Position numbers and translations under genes: made by a program. A DNA stretch of 64,000 nt from NCBI GenBank assembly GCA_910578275.1, contig CAJTPR010000001.1, positions 62,001 through 126,000 of the forward strand, in the 5' to 3' direction. The notes under the pieces are model-generated. The model saw only the letters and a list, made by a program, of their open reading frames with translations, was not told where the DNA came from and did not search any database. Below, in pieces: positions 44,998-53,930 of the stretch (positions are counted from its first letter, which is position 1; each line of letters begins with the position of its first letter). Origin of the DNA: an uncultured Bacteroidales bacterium (lineage in GTDB: Bacteria > Bacteroidota > Bacteroidia > Bacteroidales > P3).

Positions 44998-47900
44998 TTA
45001 CATGGAAGCCTTTTCGATACGGATTCTCACCGTGATGTCAGGCGCCAGTTCGTGGCTTGCCTCGTCCTGCATGCGGTCGCCCGGGGCAAGTTCGAAACCT
45101 CGCGCCAAGGTCTCGGAGCAAATATAGGCATTATAGTTTTGCAAGGCGGGCGCAAGGGCGGCATTGTTTTCAACCGTGATGTCGATCTTGTCGGTGACAT
45201 CCAAGCCCTTGTCCTTGCGCATGTTCTGGATCCGGTTCACCAGTTCGCGCGCCAGGCCTTCTTCTATCAAGCTGTCGGTCAACGCTATGTCAAGGGCCAC
45301 GGTCAGCGTGCCCTCGTTGGTCACCGCCCAGCCCGGAATGTCTTCGGTGTAAATCTCCACGTCGTCGAGCGTGATGCGGACTTCCTGACCGTCCACCTGC
45401 GCCTCGATTTTCCCGTTCTTCTCCATTTCGGCGATCATCTCCGCGTCCATTCCCGCCACAAAGGCGGCGATGGGCTTCATCAACTTGCCGTACTTGGGGC
45501 CCAAGGCCTTGAAATCGGGTTTTATCTTCTTGCTCAGGAAGCGCGAATCGGTGATGAAGTCCATCTCTTTCACGTTCACTTCCGACAAGATCAGCCCCTG
45601 CACCTTTTCCACCTGTTCCTTGAACCTTTCGTCAAGTACGGGAAGCATGATCTTGCGCAAAGGCTGGCGGACTTTCAAGTTCTGCTTCTTGCGCAAGGAA
45701 AGCACGAGCGAACAGATCTTCTGGGCCAACTGCATCCTTTCCTCCAACGCCTTGTCTTCCCATTCGGGATGCAGGGCGGGGAAATCGCAAAGATGCACGG
45801 AAACGTGCTTGTCGCGGCCGGTCACCGCGTTCAAGTCGCCATACAACCTCTCGGCGAAGAAAGGCGCGATGGGCGCGATGAGCTTGGAAATCGTTTCCAG
45901 GCAGGTGTAAAGCGTCTGATAGGCCGAAACCTTGTCCTGACCTTGACCGCCCTTCCAGAAACGGCGACGACTCAGGCGCACGTACCAGTTGCTCAGCCTT
46001 TCGTCAACGAAAGCCTGTACCATGCGGCCGGCACGGGTCGGTTCATACTCGTTCAAGGCCTTGTCCACTCCGGCCACGAGCGTGTTGAGCTCGGAAAGGA
46101 TCCAACGGTCGATTTCCGGACGGGAAGCGTAATCCATTTCGGCCTCCTGGTAGGAAAAGCCGTCGATATTGGCATAAAGGGCAAAGAAACTGTAAGTATT
46201 GTAGAGCGTTCCGAAGAACTTGCGCTGCACTTCGGCGATGCCTTCCTCGTCGAACTTGAGATTGTCCCAAGGCTGCGAATTGACGATCATGTACCAGCGC
46301 GTGGCGTCGGGACCGTATTGGTCGATGGTCTTGAACGGATCCACGGCGTTGCCCAGGCGTTTGGACATCTTGTTGCCGTTCTTGTCCAGCACCAGGCCGT
46401 TCGAGACCACGTTCTTGTAGGCCACCGAACCGAACACCATCGAGGCGATGGCATGCAGCGTGAAGAACCAGCCGCGCGTCTGGTCGACACCTTCGGCGAT
46501 GAAGTCGGCAGGAAAGTTGTGCGCGAACTTTTCCTTGTTCTCGAACGGATAATGGAGTTGGGCGTAAGGCATCGAACCGCTGTCAAACCAAACGTCGATC
46601 AAGTCGGGCTCACGGAACATCTTCTTGCCCGTGGGCGAAACCAGCACGATTTCATCCACATAGGGACGATGCAGGTCGAAACCGGCATAGTTTTCGTCGC
46701 TGTTGTCGCCCTCCTTGTAGGCGGCGAACGGGTTGGAACGCATGAATCCGGCCGCTACCGACTTGTCTATCCCGGCTTTCAGTTCGGCCACCGAACCTAT
46801 GCAGGTTTGTTCGGTACGGTCTTCCGAAACCCATACGGGCAGCGGCGTTCCCCAATAACGGGAACGGGAAAGGTTCCAGTCCACGAGGTTCTCGAGCCAG
46901 TTGCCGAAACGACCCGTACCCGTGGCTTCGGGTTTCCAGCCTATGGTCTTGTTGAGCGCGATCATCTTGTCCTTGCAGGAAGTGGTACGGATGAACCACG
47001 AATCGAGCGGATAATAGATGATCGGCTTGTCGGTCCGCCAGCAATGAGGATACGAGTGTTCGTGCTTTTCGGCCCTGAACGCGAGGTTTTCCTTTTTCAG
47101 CTTCACGATGATGTCCACGTCCACCGCGACGGTGGTCTTGGGATCGTAACCGGGTTCATACTGGGGTTTCACGAAACGACCCGAAAATTCGCCCATGCCG
47201 TCCACGAACCTTCCTTGGCGATCCACGAGGCAGAGCGAGCCTGTGCCGTTCTGTCTGCCTACCTTGAAGTCGTCCGCACCGAAAGCGGGCGCGATATGCA
47301 CGATACCCGTACCGTCTTCGGTCGTGACGAAGTCGCCGCCTATCACACGGAACGGATCGCCATCCTCGGGCTGGACGTAGGGCATGAGTTGTTCGTAGCG
47401 CATGCCTGTCATTTCCTTGCCTTTGAATTCGGCCACGACTTCAAAGGGGATGTCCTTGTCGCCCTCCTTGTAGTCGGACATCGCCAAGGCCGCGTTCTTC
47501 TCGGGGAAATAGGCATTGAGCCTGTCCTTGCCCAAGATGACGGTGACGGGAATACCCGTATAGGGATTGAACGTGTCCACTTCCACGTAGTCGATCTCCG
47601 GCCCCACGCAGAGTGCCGTATTGGACGGCAATGTCCATGGCGTGGTAGTCCAGGCCATGATGTAGAGCGGGTTTCTCGCCTTGGCGAAGAACGGCTCGGA
47701 TACCTTGTCTCGCACCACCTTGAACTGCGCGGTGAGCGTATTGTCTTTCACGTTGCGGTAGCAACCGGGCTGGTTCAGTTCATGGGTGCTGAGCCCTGTT
47801 CCGGCAGCAGGCGAGAAAGGCTGGATGGAATAGCCCTTGTAAAGCAAATCCTTCTGATAAAGCTGTTTGAGCAAGTACCAGACACTTTCGACATACTTGT

Positions 47901-48360
47901 TGGCAAACGTGATGTACGGGTTTTCCAGATCCACCCAATAGCCCATCTTGCGGGTCAAGTCGTCCCACAAGTCCTTGTATTTCATCACCTCCTTGCGGCA
48001 AGCGGCGTTATATTCCTCCACGCTTATCTTCTTGCCGATGTCTTCCTTCGTGATACCCAGGCTCTTCTCCACACCCAATTCGACGGGCAGACCGTGCGTG
48101 TCCCATCCCGCCTTGCGTTGCACGTTGAAACCTTTCAAGGTCTTGTAGCGGCAAAATATGTCCTTTATCGTACGGGCCATGACGTGGTGGATGCCCGGCA
48201 CGCCGTTGGCCGAAGGAGGCCCTTCGTAGAACACGAAATCGGGGCAGCCCTCCCTGTTCTCGAGGCTTTTTTCAAAACAATGGTTCTCTTCCCAATACTT
48301 GCGCACGCTTTCTCCGATTCGCGGAAGATCGAGTCGCGCGTATTCGTTGTACTTTGCCAT
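44998..48360 (-). CDS. ileS: Isoleucine--tRNA ligase
   Basis: 1120 residues from the ATG at 48360. A class I synthetase of the long Bacteroidota/eukaryote-like type. The HIGH motif reads GIHH in ANGVPGIHHVMARTIKDIF. Also seen are RKAGWDTHGLPVELGVEKSL, the editing-domain segment LYIMAWTTTPWTLPSNTALC and the KMSKR motif in GNKMSKRLGNAVDPF. The C-terminal anticodon-binding region is full length. First gene of the operon ileS-dksA-like-lspA-ABC-F. A longer antisense frame covers the same DNA and is rejected. Confidence 0.97.
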   Translation of the reverse strand: MAKYNEYARLDLPRIGESVRKYWEENHCFEKSLENREGCPDFVFYEGPPSANGVPGIHHVMARTIKDIFCRYKTLKGFNVQRKAGWDTHGLPVELGVEKSLGITKEDIGKKISVEEYNAACRKEVMKYKDLWDDLTRKMGYWVDLENPYITFANKYVESVWYLLKQLYQKDLLYKGYSIQPFSPAAGTGLSTHELNQPGCYRNVKDNTLTAQFKVVRDKVSEPFFAKARNPLYIMAWTTTPWTLPSNTALCVGPEIDYVEVDTFNPYTGIPVTVILGKDRLNAYFPEKNAALAMSDYKEGDKDIPFEVVAEFKGKEMTGMRYEQLMPYVQPEDGDPFRVIGGDFVTTEDGTGIVHIAPAFGADDFKVGRQNGTGSLCLVDRQGRFVDGMGEFSGRFVKPQYEPGYDPKTTVAVDVDIIVKLKKENLAFRAEKHEHSYPHCWRTDKPIIYYPLDSWFIRTTSCKDKMIALNKTIGWKPEATGTGRFGNWLENLVDWNLSRSRYWGTPLPVWVSEDRTEQTCIGSVAELKAGIDKSVAAGFMRSNPFAAYKEGDNSDENYAGFDLHRPYVDEIVLVSPTGKKMFREPDLIDVWFDSGSMPYAQLHYPFENKEKFAHNFPADFIAEGVDQTRGWFFTLHAIASMVFGSVAYKNVVSNGLVLDKNGNKMSKRLGNAVDPFKTIDQYGPDATRWYMIVNSQPWDNLKFDEEGIAEVQRKFFGTLYNTYSFFALYANIDGFSYQEAEMDYASRPEIDRWILSELNTLVAGVDKALNEYEPTRAGRMVQAFVDERLSNWYVRLSRRRFWKGGQGQDKVSAYQTLYTCLETISKLIAPIAPFFAERLYGDLNAVTGRDKHVSVHLCDFPALHPEWEDKALEERMQLAQKICSLVLSLRKKQNLKVRQPLRKIMLPVLDERFKEQVEKVQGLILSEVNVKEMDFITDSRFLSKKIKPDFKALGPKYGKLMKPIAAFVAGMDAEMIAEMEKNGKIEAQVDGQEVRITLDDVEIYTEDIPGWAVTNEGTLTVALDIALTDSLIEEGLARELVNRIQNMRKDKGLDVTDKIDITVENNAALAPALQNYNAYICSETLARGFELAPGDRMQDEASHELAPDITVRIRIEKASM

Positions 48361-48396
48361 CAAAATTACGGTATTACGCTTTTTTATTTAGGAGCG

Positions 48397-48404
48397 CGAA
48401 TATA
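48397..48404 (-). promoter_or_regulatory. Possible -7 box of ileS (TATATTCG)
   Basis: On the minus strand TATATTCG (48404-48397), about 37 nt upstream of the ATG. It belongs to the TAnnTTCG variant group seen at argS, atpB and the greA operon. Confidence 0.4.
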
Positions 48405-48537
48405 AGTTTTTTTTCGCTTGGAGACACCTCCGGGCATGAGTCCGGCAAACGGGAACATGCGCGCAAGGCCATGCTCCGGAACGGATTCCATGTGGATCCG
48501 GAAGCCCCGGCGCCGCGAATCTGACCACACCGGGCCG

Positions 48538-48569
48538 TTTGCCGGCAATGATATATCTTTACCGGCAAA
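48538..48569 (+). promoter_or_regulatory. Operator-like inverted repeat over the MFS promoter
   Basis: TTTGCCGG (48538-48545) and CCGGCAAA (48562-48569) are perfect 8-bp inverted half-sites with a 16-nt spacer. The spacer contains TATCTTTA (48554-48561), a one-mismatch -7 box, so a bound repressor would cover the promoter. The ATG follows at 48589. Confidence 0.55.
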
Positions 48570-48588
48570 TTCAAAGGACGGAATCGTC

Positions 48589-49791
48589 ATGGACGAAAAC
48601 ACACTGAAGGCGCCGAAAGTCCTGTACCGGATTTCCATCGGCACGTTTTTCTTCTTGCAAGGATTCACTTTCGCCAGCTGGGCGGCCCGCATTCCCGATT
48701 TCAAGGACATCTTCGCCTTGAGCGACGGGCAACTGGGCACGCTCCTTTTCGCCTTTCCTTTCGGGCAGTTGCTGGGCGTACCCGTGGCCGGATATATGGT
48801 GGAACGTTTCACCAGCCGGCGCACGTTGCTTCTTGCCGCCATACTATACCCTTTCTCGTTATGCTGCCTGGGATTCATCCCCTTCGCTTTTTCCCTTTCG
48901 GGCGAAATGCCGGCCTGTGCCGTCTGGGTTTTCGCCATCATGCTTTTCTTCCTGGGCATGGCGGCCAACCTGCACAACCTCTCGGTGAACACGCAGGCCG
49001 TGGGCGTCGAAAAAGCGTACGGTAGGAGCATCATGGCCACGTTCCACGGCCTCTGGAGTCTGGCCGGATTTGCCGCCGGCATCGTCGGCTCGTTCATGGC
49101 AGCCCGGCTGATCGTTCCGTTTTTCCACTACGCGGGCATCCTCGTCCTGGCCCTGCTGGCCGTGATTTTCCTGCACCGTTTCACGCTTGGCAAGGACATC
49201 GTCTCCCAAGCGGAAGAAAAACCCACGTTCAACATCTTCAAGGGAATGGACGGATTCGTGCTGCTGTTGGGATTCATCGCCGGCGCGGCCATGGTTTGCG
49301 AAGGCACGATCTACGATTGGAGCGCGGTATATTTCAAGCAAGTCATCCATGCGCCCGAGAAATACATCCGCATGGGCTATACCGCCTGCATGTTCGCCAT
49401 GGCCACCTACCGTTTTCTCGCCGACAGGCTGGTGAACCGCATCGGCCAGGTAAACGTCATGCGCTCGGGCGGATTCCAGGCCATGGCCGGCTTCATCCTC
49501 ATGGCGGCATGGCCCGACCTGATACCCGCCGTCGTCGGATCGGTCCTGGTCGGCTTGGGTGTCTCGGCCATCGTGCCCATCTGCTTCAGCGCGGTTTCAA
49601 AGCATCAAGGCGTCGTGGCCGGCCGCGCCATAAACGCCGTATCCACGATAGGATTCTTCGGTTTCGTGGCCGGACCTCCCCTCATCGGGCATCTGGCCCA
49701 ATGGATCGGACTGCGTTGGACATTCCTTTTCATCGCGCTCCTTGCCGCCTCGATAGGCTTGCTGGGCGGCAAGATACGCCAAAGGCGATAA
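48589..49791 (+). CDS. Major facilitator superfamily transporter
   Basis: 400 residues from the ATG at 48589, about 12 transmembrane helices. MFS-type motifs: LSDGQLGTLLFAFPFGQLLG, VPVAGYMVERFTSRRTLL (between helices 2 and 3), and RFLADRLVNRIGQVNVMR in the second half. The fold and the WAARIPDFKD segment resemble YbjJ/fucose permease-like carriers, but the substrate cannot be named. Single gene, convergent with DUF368, with an operator-like palindrome over its promoter. Confidence 0.87.
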   Translation: MDENTLKAPKVLYRISIGTFFFLQGFTFASWAARIPDFKDIFALSDGQLGTLLFAFPFGQLLGVPVAGYMVERFTSRRTLLLAAILYPFSLCCLGFIPFAFSLSGEMPACAVWVFAIMLFFLGMAANLHNLSVNTQAVGVEKAYGRSIMATFHGLWSLAGFAAGIVGSFMAARLIVPFFHYAGILVLALLAVIFLHRFTLGKDIVSQAEEKPTFNIFKGMDGFVLLLGFIAGAAMVCEGTIYDWSAVYFKQVIHAPEKYIRMGYTACMFAMATYRFLADRLVNRIGQVNVMRSGGFQAMAGFILMAAWPDLIPAVVGSVLVGLGVSAIVPICFSAVSKHQGVVAGRAINAVSTIGFFGFVAGPPLIGHLAQWIGLRWTFLFIALLAASIGLLGGKIRQRR

Positions 49792-49798
49792 AGTCCGG

Positions 49799-50728
49799 TC
49801 ACAAGGATTCCCGGACTTCCTTGGCGGGCCTGCGCATCGAGATGCGTTCCAAGCCCCACACCAGGAAGAAGCCGGCCGCCATCAGGCATATCGCCTGCCA
49901 AGGAAAGGCATCCGGCAAGACGTTGGATTCCATCAACGGCTTTTCAACGCCATGGCTGTCCAGATAAGTGGACAAGGTCACCTTCCAAGGCCACACCTTG
50001 TTGAGCGAACCTATCATGAATCCGGTCAATACGGCCAAGGTCACGGCGCGGAACTTGCGCAAGGCGTAGGATAGCAGGCGGGCGAAACTGGTAATCCCCA
50101 ATGCCGCGCCCAAGGCAAAAACGCCCAAGACCGGCAAGTCGAGTCCTTTCACCGCCTCCATGATGAAAGCATACTTGCCCATCAGTACCAGGATGAAACT
50201 GCCCGAAATACCGGGCAAGATCATGGCGCAGATGGCTACCAGGCCGCACAGGAAAACAAACCAGAGGGCCTCCGGGGTGCTGGCCGGCGTGGCGGAAGTC
50301 ACCCAATATGCCAATACGACGCCCGCCAAGAGCGAAAACACCGTTTTCCAGTTCCATTGCCGTATATCCTTCGACACGAACCATGCCGAAGCCACGATCA
50401 ATCCGAAGAAAAAAGACCAGACCATGACCGGATACGATTCCAGCAGCATCGTGATGAGACGTGCCAACGAAAATATGCTCACACAAATACCCAATACAAG
50501 GCTGACGAGGAAGTTGCCGTTCACGGCTTTCCAGAATGCACGGAACTTGCCCGTGAAAAGCATCTTGAGGCTCGCCATGTCGATGCTTTTTATGGATTCG
50601 ATGAGCTCGTCGTAAATGCCGACGATGAAGGCGATCGTTCCGCCGGACACGCCCGGCACCACGTCGGCGGCGCCCATGGCCATTCCTTTCATGGCAATCA
50701 GTCCGTAATCTCCAAGGGTTCTTTTCAT
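49799..50728 (-). CDS. DUF368 membrane protein, probable undecaprenyl-phosphate translocase
   Basis: 309 residues with about 8-9 membrane helices. Two hallmark repeats of the family are visible: GMAMGAADVVPGVSGGTIAF near the N-terminus and AICAMILPGISGSFILVLMG in the middle. DUF368 proteins have been shown in other bacteria to recycle undecaprenyl phosphate across the membrane, supporting cell wall and surface glycan synthesis; assignment here is by family. Divergent from queA across a 156-nt gap. Confidence 0.9.
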   Translation of the reverse strand: MKRTLGDYGLIAMKGMAMGAADVVPGVSGGTIAFIVGIYDELIESIKSIDMASLKMLFTGKFRAFWKAVNGNFLVSLVLGICVSIFSLARLITMLLESYPVMVWSFFFGLIVASAWFVSKDIRQWNWKTVFSLLAGVVLAYWVTSATPASTPEALWFVFLCGLVAICAMILPGISGSFILVLMGKYAFIMEAVKGLDLPVLGVFALGAALGITSFARLLSYALRKFRAVTLAVLTGFMIGSLNKVWPWKVTLSTYLDSHGVEKPLMESNVLPDAFPWQAICLMAAGFFLVWGLERISMRRPAKEVRESL

Positions 50729-50770
50729 GGCAATCGTGGATTATCAAGTTTTCATGATGATTAGCGGGCG

Positions 50771-50777
50771 CAAAGTA
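50771..50777 (-). promoter_or_regulatory. Weak -7-like box upstream of DUF368
   Basis: On the minus strand TACTTTG (50777-50771), which is TAnnTTTG shortened by one base. It sits about 45 nt before the DUF368 ATG, back to back with the queA promoter. Confidence 0.3.
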
Positions 50778-50786
50778 CGGCAAAAA

Positions 50787-50817
50787 TTGACTTTTCCACA
50801 ATAAGTTCGTAACTTTG
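50787..50817 (+). promoter_or_regulatory. Promoter of queA-ruvC
   Basis: TTG (50787-50789), 20 nt, TAACTTTG (50810-50817): a full consensus. Leader of about 60 nt to the queA ATG. Confidence 0.8.
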
Positions 50818-50884
50818 CGCCCTTTTTGGAGAGGTATGCCCTTTTCAAACTCAATCCAATCGTCAAAAAACTAAGTCTTTGACA

Positions 50885-51940
50885 ATGAAACTCTCGCAAT
50901 TCAATTATAATCTGCCGGCCAAATTGGTCGCCACCCATCCGACTCCCGACCGCGACGATTGCAAGCTGATGGTGGTTGACCGCAAGAAGCAGAAAATCGA
51001 ACACAAGGTTTTCAAAGACATATTGAAATATTTTGACGAAGGCGACGTGCTCATCATGAACAACACCCGCGTATTCCCTGCCCGTTTGTCGGGCGAGAAG
51101 GAAAAGACGGGAGCGATGATCACCGTTTTCCTTTTGCGCGAACTCAACCGCGAATCGCTCTTGTGGGACGTCTACGTCGATCCGGCACGAAAGATCCGCA
51201 TCGGCAACAAGCTTTATTTCGGACAAAACGACGAATTGGTGGCGGAAGTCATCGACAACACCACCTCCCGCGGCCGTACGCTCCGCTTCCTGTACGACGG
51301 TTCCTACGACAATTTCAAGGCGCTCATCTACCGCCTGGGGCAGACCCCCATTCCCGACCATATCCTCCAGGCAAGGAACGTGGAACCCGAAGACGAAGAA
51401 CGCTACCAGACCGTATTCGCGTCCGAAGAAGGCGCCGTCATGGCCCCCACCGCCGGACTGCACTTCAGCCGCGCCTTGCTCAAACGCATGGAGATAAAGG
51501 GCATCGACACCGCTTTCCTCACGTTGCACTGCGGACTGGGAAACGTTCGCGAGATCGACGTGGAAGACCTCACCAAGCACCGCGTGGATTCCGAGAAACT
51601 GATCATTTCCGAAGAAGCCTCGCAAATCGTGAACAAGGGTATCGACAATCACAGGAAAATCTGCGCGGTAGGCACGTCCGTGCTCAAAGGCATGGAAACT
51701 TCCGTCTCGTTCGGCGGCAGGCTCAAGCCCTACGACGGCTGGACCAACAAGTTCATTTTTCCGCCCTACGATTTCAACATCGCCAATTGCATGATAAGCA
51801 ACTTCCATGCCCCCTTGTCGTCCTTGTTCATGTCGGTGTGCGCCTTCGGCGGCTACGAGCTCATCATGAAAGCCTACGAAGAGGCTATCAAGAAAGAATA
51901 TCGTTTTCTCACTTTCGGCGATGCCATGCTCATCATCTAA
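50885..51940 (+). CDS. queA: tRNA preQ1(34) S-adenosylmethionine ribosyltransferase-isomerase
   Basis: 351 residues from the ATG at 50885. Transfers the ribosyl part of SAM to preQ1 at the wobble base to give epoxyqueuosine. Motifs: FNYNLPAKLVATHPTPDRDD, DVLIMNNTRVFPARL, QTVFASEEGAVMAPTAGLHF, TLHCGLGNVREIDVEDLTKH and FHAPLSSLFMSVCAFGG. The frame has a TTG two codons earlier but ATG is preferred. Its last 20 nt overlap ruvC. Confidence 0.96.
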   Translation: MKLSQFNYNLPAKLVATHPTPDRDDCKLMVVDRKKQKIEHKVFKDILKYFDEGDVLIMNNTRVFPARLSGEKEKTGAMITVFLLRELNRESLLWDVYVDPARKIRIGNKLYFGQNDELVAEVIDNTTSRGRTLRFLYDGSYDNFKALIYRLGQTPIPDHILQARNVEPEDEERYQTVFASEEGAVMAPTAGLHFSRALLKRMEIKGIDTAFLTLHCGLGNVREIDVEDLTKHRVDSEKLIISEEASQIVNKGIDNHRKICAVGTSVLKGMETSVSFGGRLKPYDGWTNKFIFPPYDFNIANCMISNFHAPLSSLFMSVCAFGGYELIMKAYEEAIKKEYRFLTFGDAMLII

Positions 51941-52520
51941 GACCATCCTGGGCATCGATCCGGGAACCCGTATCATGGGCTACGGCCTTGTCCGCACGGA
52001 GGGCCGGAAATTCTCGTGCATCGAAATGGGCGTGCTGAACCTGACCAAGGAGACCGACGCCCTGGTCAAACTGGAACGGGTCCACGAAGAAGTGGTACGG
52101 CTCATCGAATGTTTCTCACCCGACTGCCTGTCCATCGAGACGCCCTTTTACGGCAAGAACGTGCAATCGCTCATCAAACTGGGCAGGGCACAAGGCGTGG
52201 CCATCGCCGCGGCCATGTCCATGGGCGTGCAAGTATACGAATACGCTCCGTTGAAAATCAAACAATCGCTTACCGGAAACGGCAACGCTTCCAAGGAGCA
52301 AGTCTGCGCGATGGTCTTCCGCGTACTGGGGTTAGACTCCGACCGGCCGCGTTTCCTGGATGCCACCGACGCCATGGCCGCCGCCATCTGCCATGGAATC
52401 CATAGCAAACTCGACGATTGGGCCTTGCCTGCGGCGAAAAAGAAACCGCTTGCCCCGAAAAGCAAGGGAAACTGGGCCGATTTCCTGCAAAAGAATCCCG
52501 ACCGTATAAGAAAATCCTAA
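51921..52520 (+). CDS. ruvC: Crossover junction endodeoxyribonuclease RuvC
   Basis: 199 residues. Resolves Holliday junctions in recombination. Acidic catalytic residues are in LGIDPGT (D13), LSIETPFYGKN (E73) and the late pair in FLDATDAMAAAICH. A C-terminal basic tail (KKKPLAPKSKGNW) extends beyond the E. coli length. The start overlaps queA by 20 nt, so the pair is translationally coupled. It converges on the HIT gene with a 17-nt gap. Confidence 0.94.
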   Translation: MPCSSSKTILGIDPGTRIMGYGLVRTEGRKFSCIEMGVLNLTKETDALVKLERVHEEVVRLIECFSPDCLSIETPFYGKNVQSLIKLGRAQGVAIAAAMSMGVQVYEYAPLKIKQSLTGNGNASKEQVCAMVFRVLGLDSDRPRFLDATDAMAAAICHGIHSKLDDWALPAAKKKPLAPKSKGNWADFLQKNPDRIRKS

Positions 52521-52537
52521 AAGGGCCCGAGGCCTAC

Positions 52538-52942
52538 TCAATCCCTGGCGGAGAATTCCTTCGCTATCGCCGAGGCGACCGCTTCCATTTCCGGCTTTTC
52601 CAGCTTCAATTTTTCCTTGCCGAAATCCATGTCGGTGCCCCCATGGATGGGAATGAGATGGACATGGACATGCGGTACGTCCAGCCCCACCACCGACATG
52701 CCGATCTTGGGCGCGGGACAAACCTTGATCAACGCCTTGGCCACCTTCTTGGCAAACGCCATGAGCGCGGCCAATTCCCCGTCTTCCATATCGAACACGT
52801 AGTCGGTTTCCTTCTTGGGAATCACCAGCACATGGCCTTTGGCCACGGGCGCGATGTCGAGGAAGGCCAAATGACGCTCGTCTTCCGCCACCTTGTAGCA
52901 CGGAATTTCGCCGGAAACTATTTTCGAGAAAATACTTGCCAT
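52538..52942 (-). CDS. HIT family protein (HinT-like)
   Basis: 134 residues. Histidine triad seen in VPHVHVHLIPIHG; N-terminal IFSKIVSGEIPCYKVAEDER and HVLVIPKKETDYVF are family-typical. HinT-type proteins hydrolyse nucleoside phosphoramidates; a precise cellular role is unknown. It follows greA after 1 nt, so they form an operon. Confidence 0.93.
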   Translation of the reverse strand: MASIFSKIVSGEIPCYKVAEDERHLAFLDIAPVAKGHVLVIPKKETDYVFDMEDGELAALMAFAKKVAKALIKVCPAPKIGMSVVGLDVPHVHVHLIPIHGGTDMDFGKEKLKLEKPEMEAVASAIAKEFSARD

Positions 52943-52943
52943 C

Positions 52944-53417
52944 CTATCGGGTTATTTCCGTGATTTCAAACTCAATGATACCTGCCGGAACCTTCACTTC
53001 CGCCTTGTCGCCCACCTTCTTGCCCAACAAGCCTTGGGCGATGGGCGAACTGACGGAAATCTTGCCCGACTTCAAGTCGGCCTCGTTCTCGGACACCAAC
53101 GTGTATTTCATCTGCGACTTGTTCTTCAAGTTGCGGATGGTTACCGTCGAAAGCAGCAACACCTTGGAAGTATCCATCTTGGACTCGTCCAGTATCCGGG
53201 CGTTGGCCAACTCCATCTGCAGTTTGGAAATCTTCAATTCGCACAAGCCTTGCGCCTCCTTGGCCGCATCATATTCGGCATTTTCCGACAAGTCTCCCTT
53301 GTCGCGCGCTTCGGCGATCTGCTGCGAAATCCTGGGTCGTTCCACTTTCGTCAAGCGTTCCAACTCGTCCTTGAGTTTCTGCAATCCTTCCTTGCTGTAA
53401 TATTTTATTTCTCCCAT
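52944..53417 (-). CDS. greA: Transcription elongation factor GreA
   Basis: 157 residues from the ATG at 53417. Rescues backtracked RNA polymerase by stimulating transcript cleavage. The N-terminal coiled coil has YYSKEGLQKLKDELERLTKV and ARDKGDLSENAEYDAAKEAQ, with the acidic tip (D..E) needed for activity; the C-terminal globular domain shows SPIAQGLLGKKVGDKAEVKV. Operon with the upstream small protein (19-nt gap) and the HIT gene. Confidence 0.96.
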   Translation of the reverse strand: MGEIKYYSKEGLQKLKDELERLTKVERPRISQQIAEARDKGDLSENAEYDAAKEAQGLCELKISKLQMELANARILDESKMDTSKVLLLSTVTIRNLKNKSQMKYTLVSENEADLKSGKISVSSPIAQGLLGKKVGDKAEVKVPAGIIEFEITEITR

Positions 53418-53436
53418 GACTGTGATTTTTCCCAAT

Positions 53437-53859
53437 CTAATACTTGCGTTCCAGGATCGCTTGCGCGATTACGGCCTGACGCAACGAAAAGCCCTCTCCG
53501 GGCACATCTTCCCTTTCCGGAACATCGCACGCCGCCTCTTTTCCAGGCTCCGCCGGTAGTACCCTTGCCGAAACGGTCGCGTTGTCTCCCGTCCGCCCTC
53601 TTTCAAGGCAAGTCTCCCGCAACGGAAATTCCTCGACCTTCCCGGAACGACCGGCCTCTGCGGGAAACGGCCCCTTGCACGAGGGAATTCCCTCCGCGTC
53701 GGCCGCGGCTTCTGTAGCCTGCCATGCCCCGGACACGTCCGGCGTCCGTCCGCGATCGGACGGAGTCGTTGCCTGCCGTTTCCTGCCTTTCCTCGCCTTC
53801 GAGCCTATGCCGCATCCGAGGGCGACGGCAAGGAGAGTCGAGAAGAATATGACGCCCAT
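53437..53859 (-). CDS. Small membrane-anchored hypothetical protein with conserved-looking C-terminus
   Basis: 140 residues from the ATG at 53859 (MGVIFFSTLLAVALGCGIG), an N-terminal membrane helix. The middle is low-complexity and charged, probably disordered. The end FSLRQAVIAQAILERKY is compact and resembles the C-terminal motif of short Bacteroidota proteins ending in LRxAVIxxxILxxKY. A GTG start at 53910 would put coding sequence over the promoter box. It is first in the operon with greA and HIT. Function unknown; coding status likely but not certain. Confidence 0.6.
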   Translation of the reverse strand: MGVIFFSTLLAVALGCGIGSKARKGRKRQATTPSDRGRTPDVSGAWQATEAAADAEGIPSCKGPFPAEAGRSGKVEEFPLRETCLERGRTGDNATVSARVLPAEPGKEAACDVPEREDVPGEGFSLRQAVIAQAILERKY

Positions 53860-53886
53860 AGTGCGAGTTCCTCCGTTATCAAGGCA

Positions 53887-53894
53887 CGAAAGTA
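53887..53894 (-). promoter_or_regulatory. Possible -7 box of the greA operon (TACTTTCG)
   Basis: On the minus strand TACTTTCG (53894-53887), 28 nt before the ATG at 53859. TTTG lies 15 nt further upstream, slightly short of the usual spacing. TAnnTTCG variant. Confidence 0.4.
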
Positions 53895-53917
53895 CGACAT
53901 TTTTAAACACAAATGTT

Positions 53918-53925
53918 TATCTTTG
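53918..53925 (+). promoter_or_regulatory. -7 promoter box of the lipoprotein-T9SS cluster
   Basis: TATCTTTG at 53918-53925, directly before the lipoprotein ATG at 53931, so the leader would be extremely short or initiation would use the second ATG at 53937. Back to back with the greA-operon box. Confidence 0.55.
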
Positions 53926-53930
53926 TGGAT

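Noticed and set aside
44995..48405. A 1136-codon open frame antisense to ileS, slightly longer than ileS itself
   Set aside because: It mirrors ileS in the same DNA, has no family motifs, and ileS has intact HIGH and KMSKR signatures. GC-rich codon use leaves few antisense stops.
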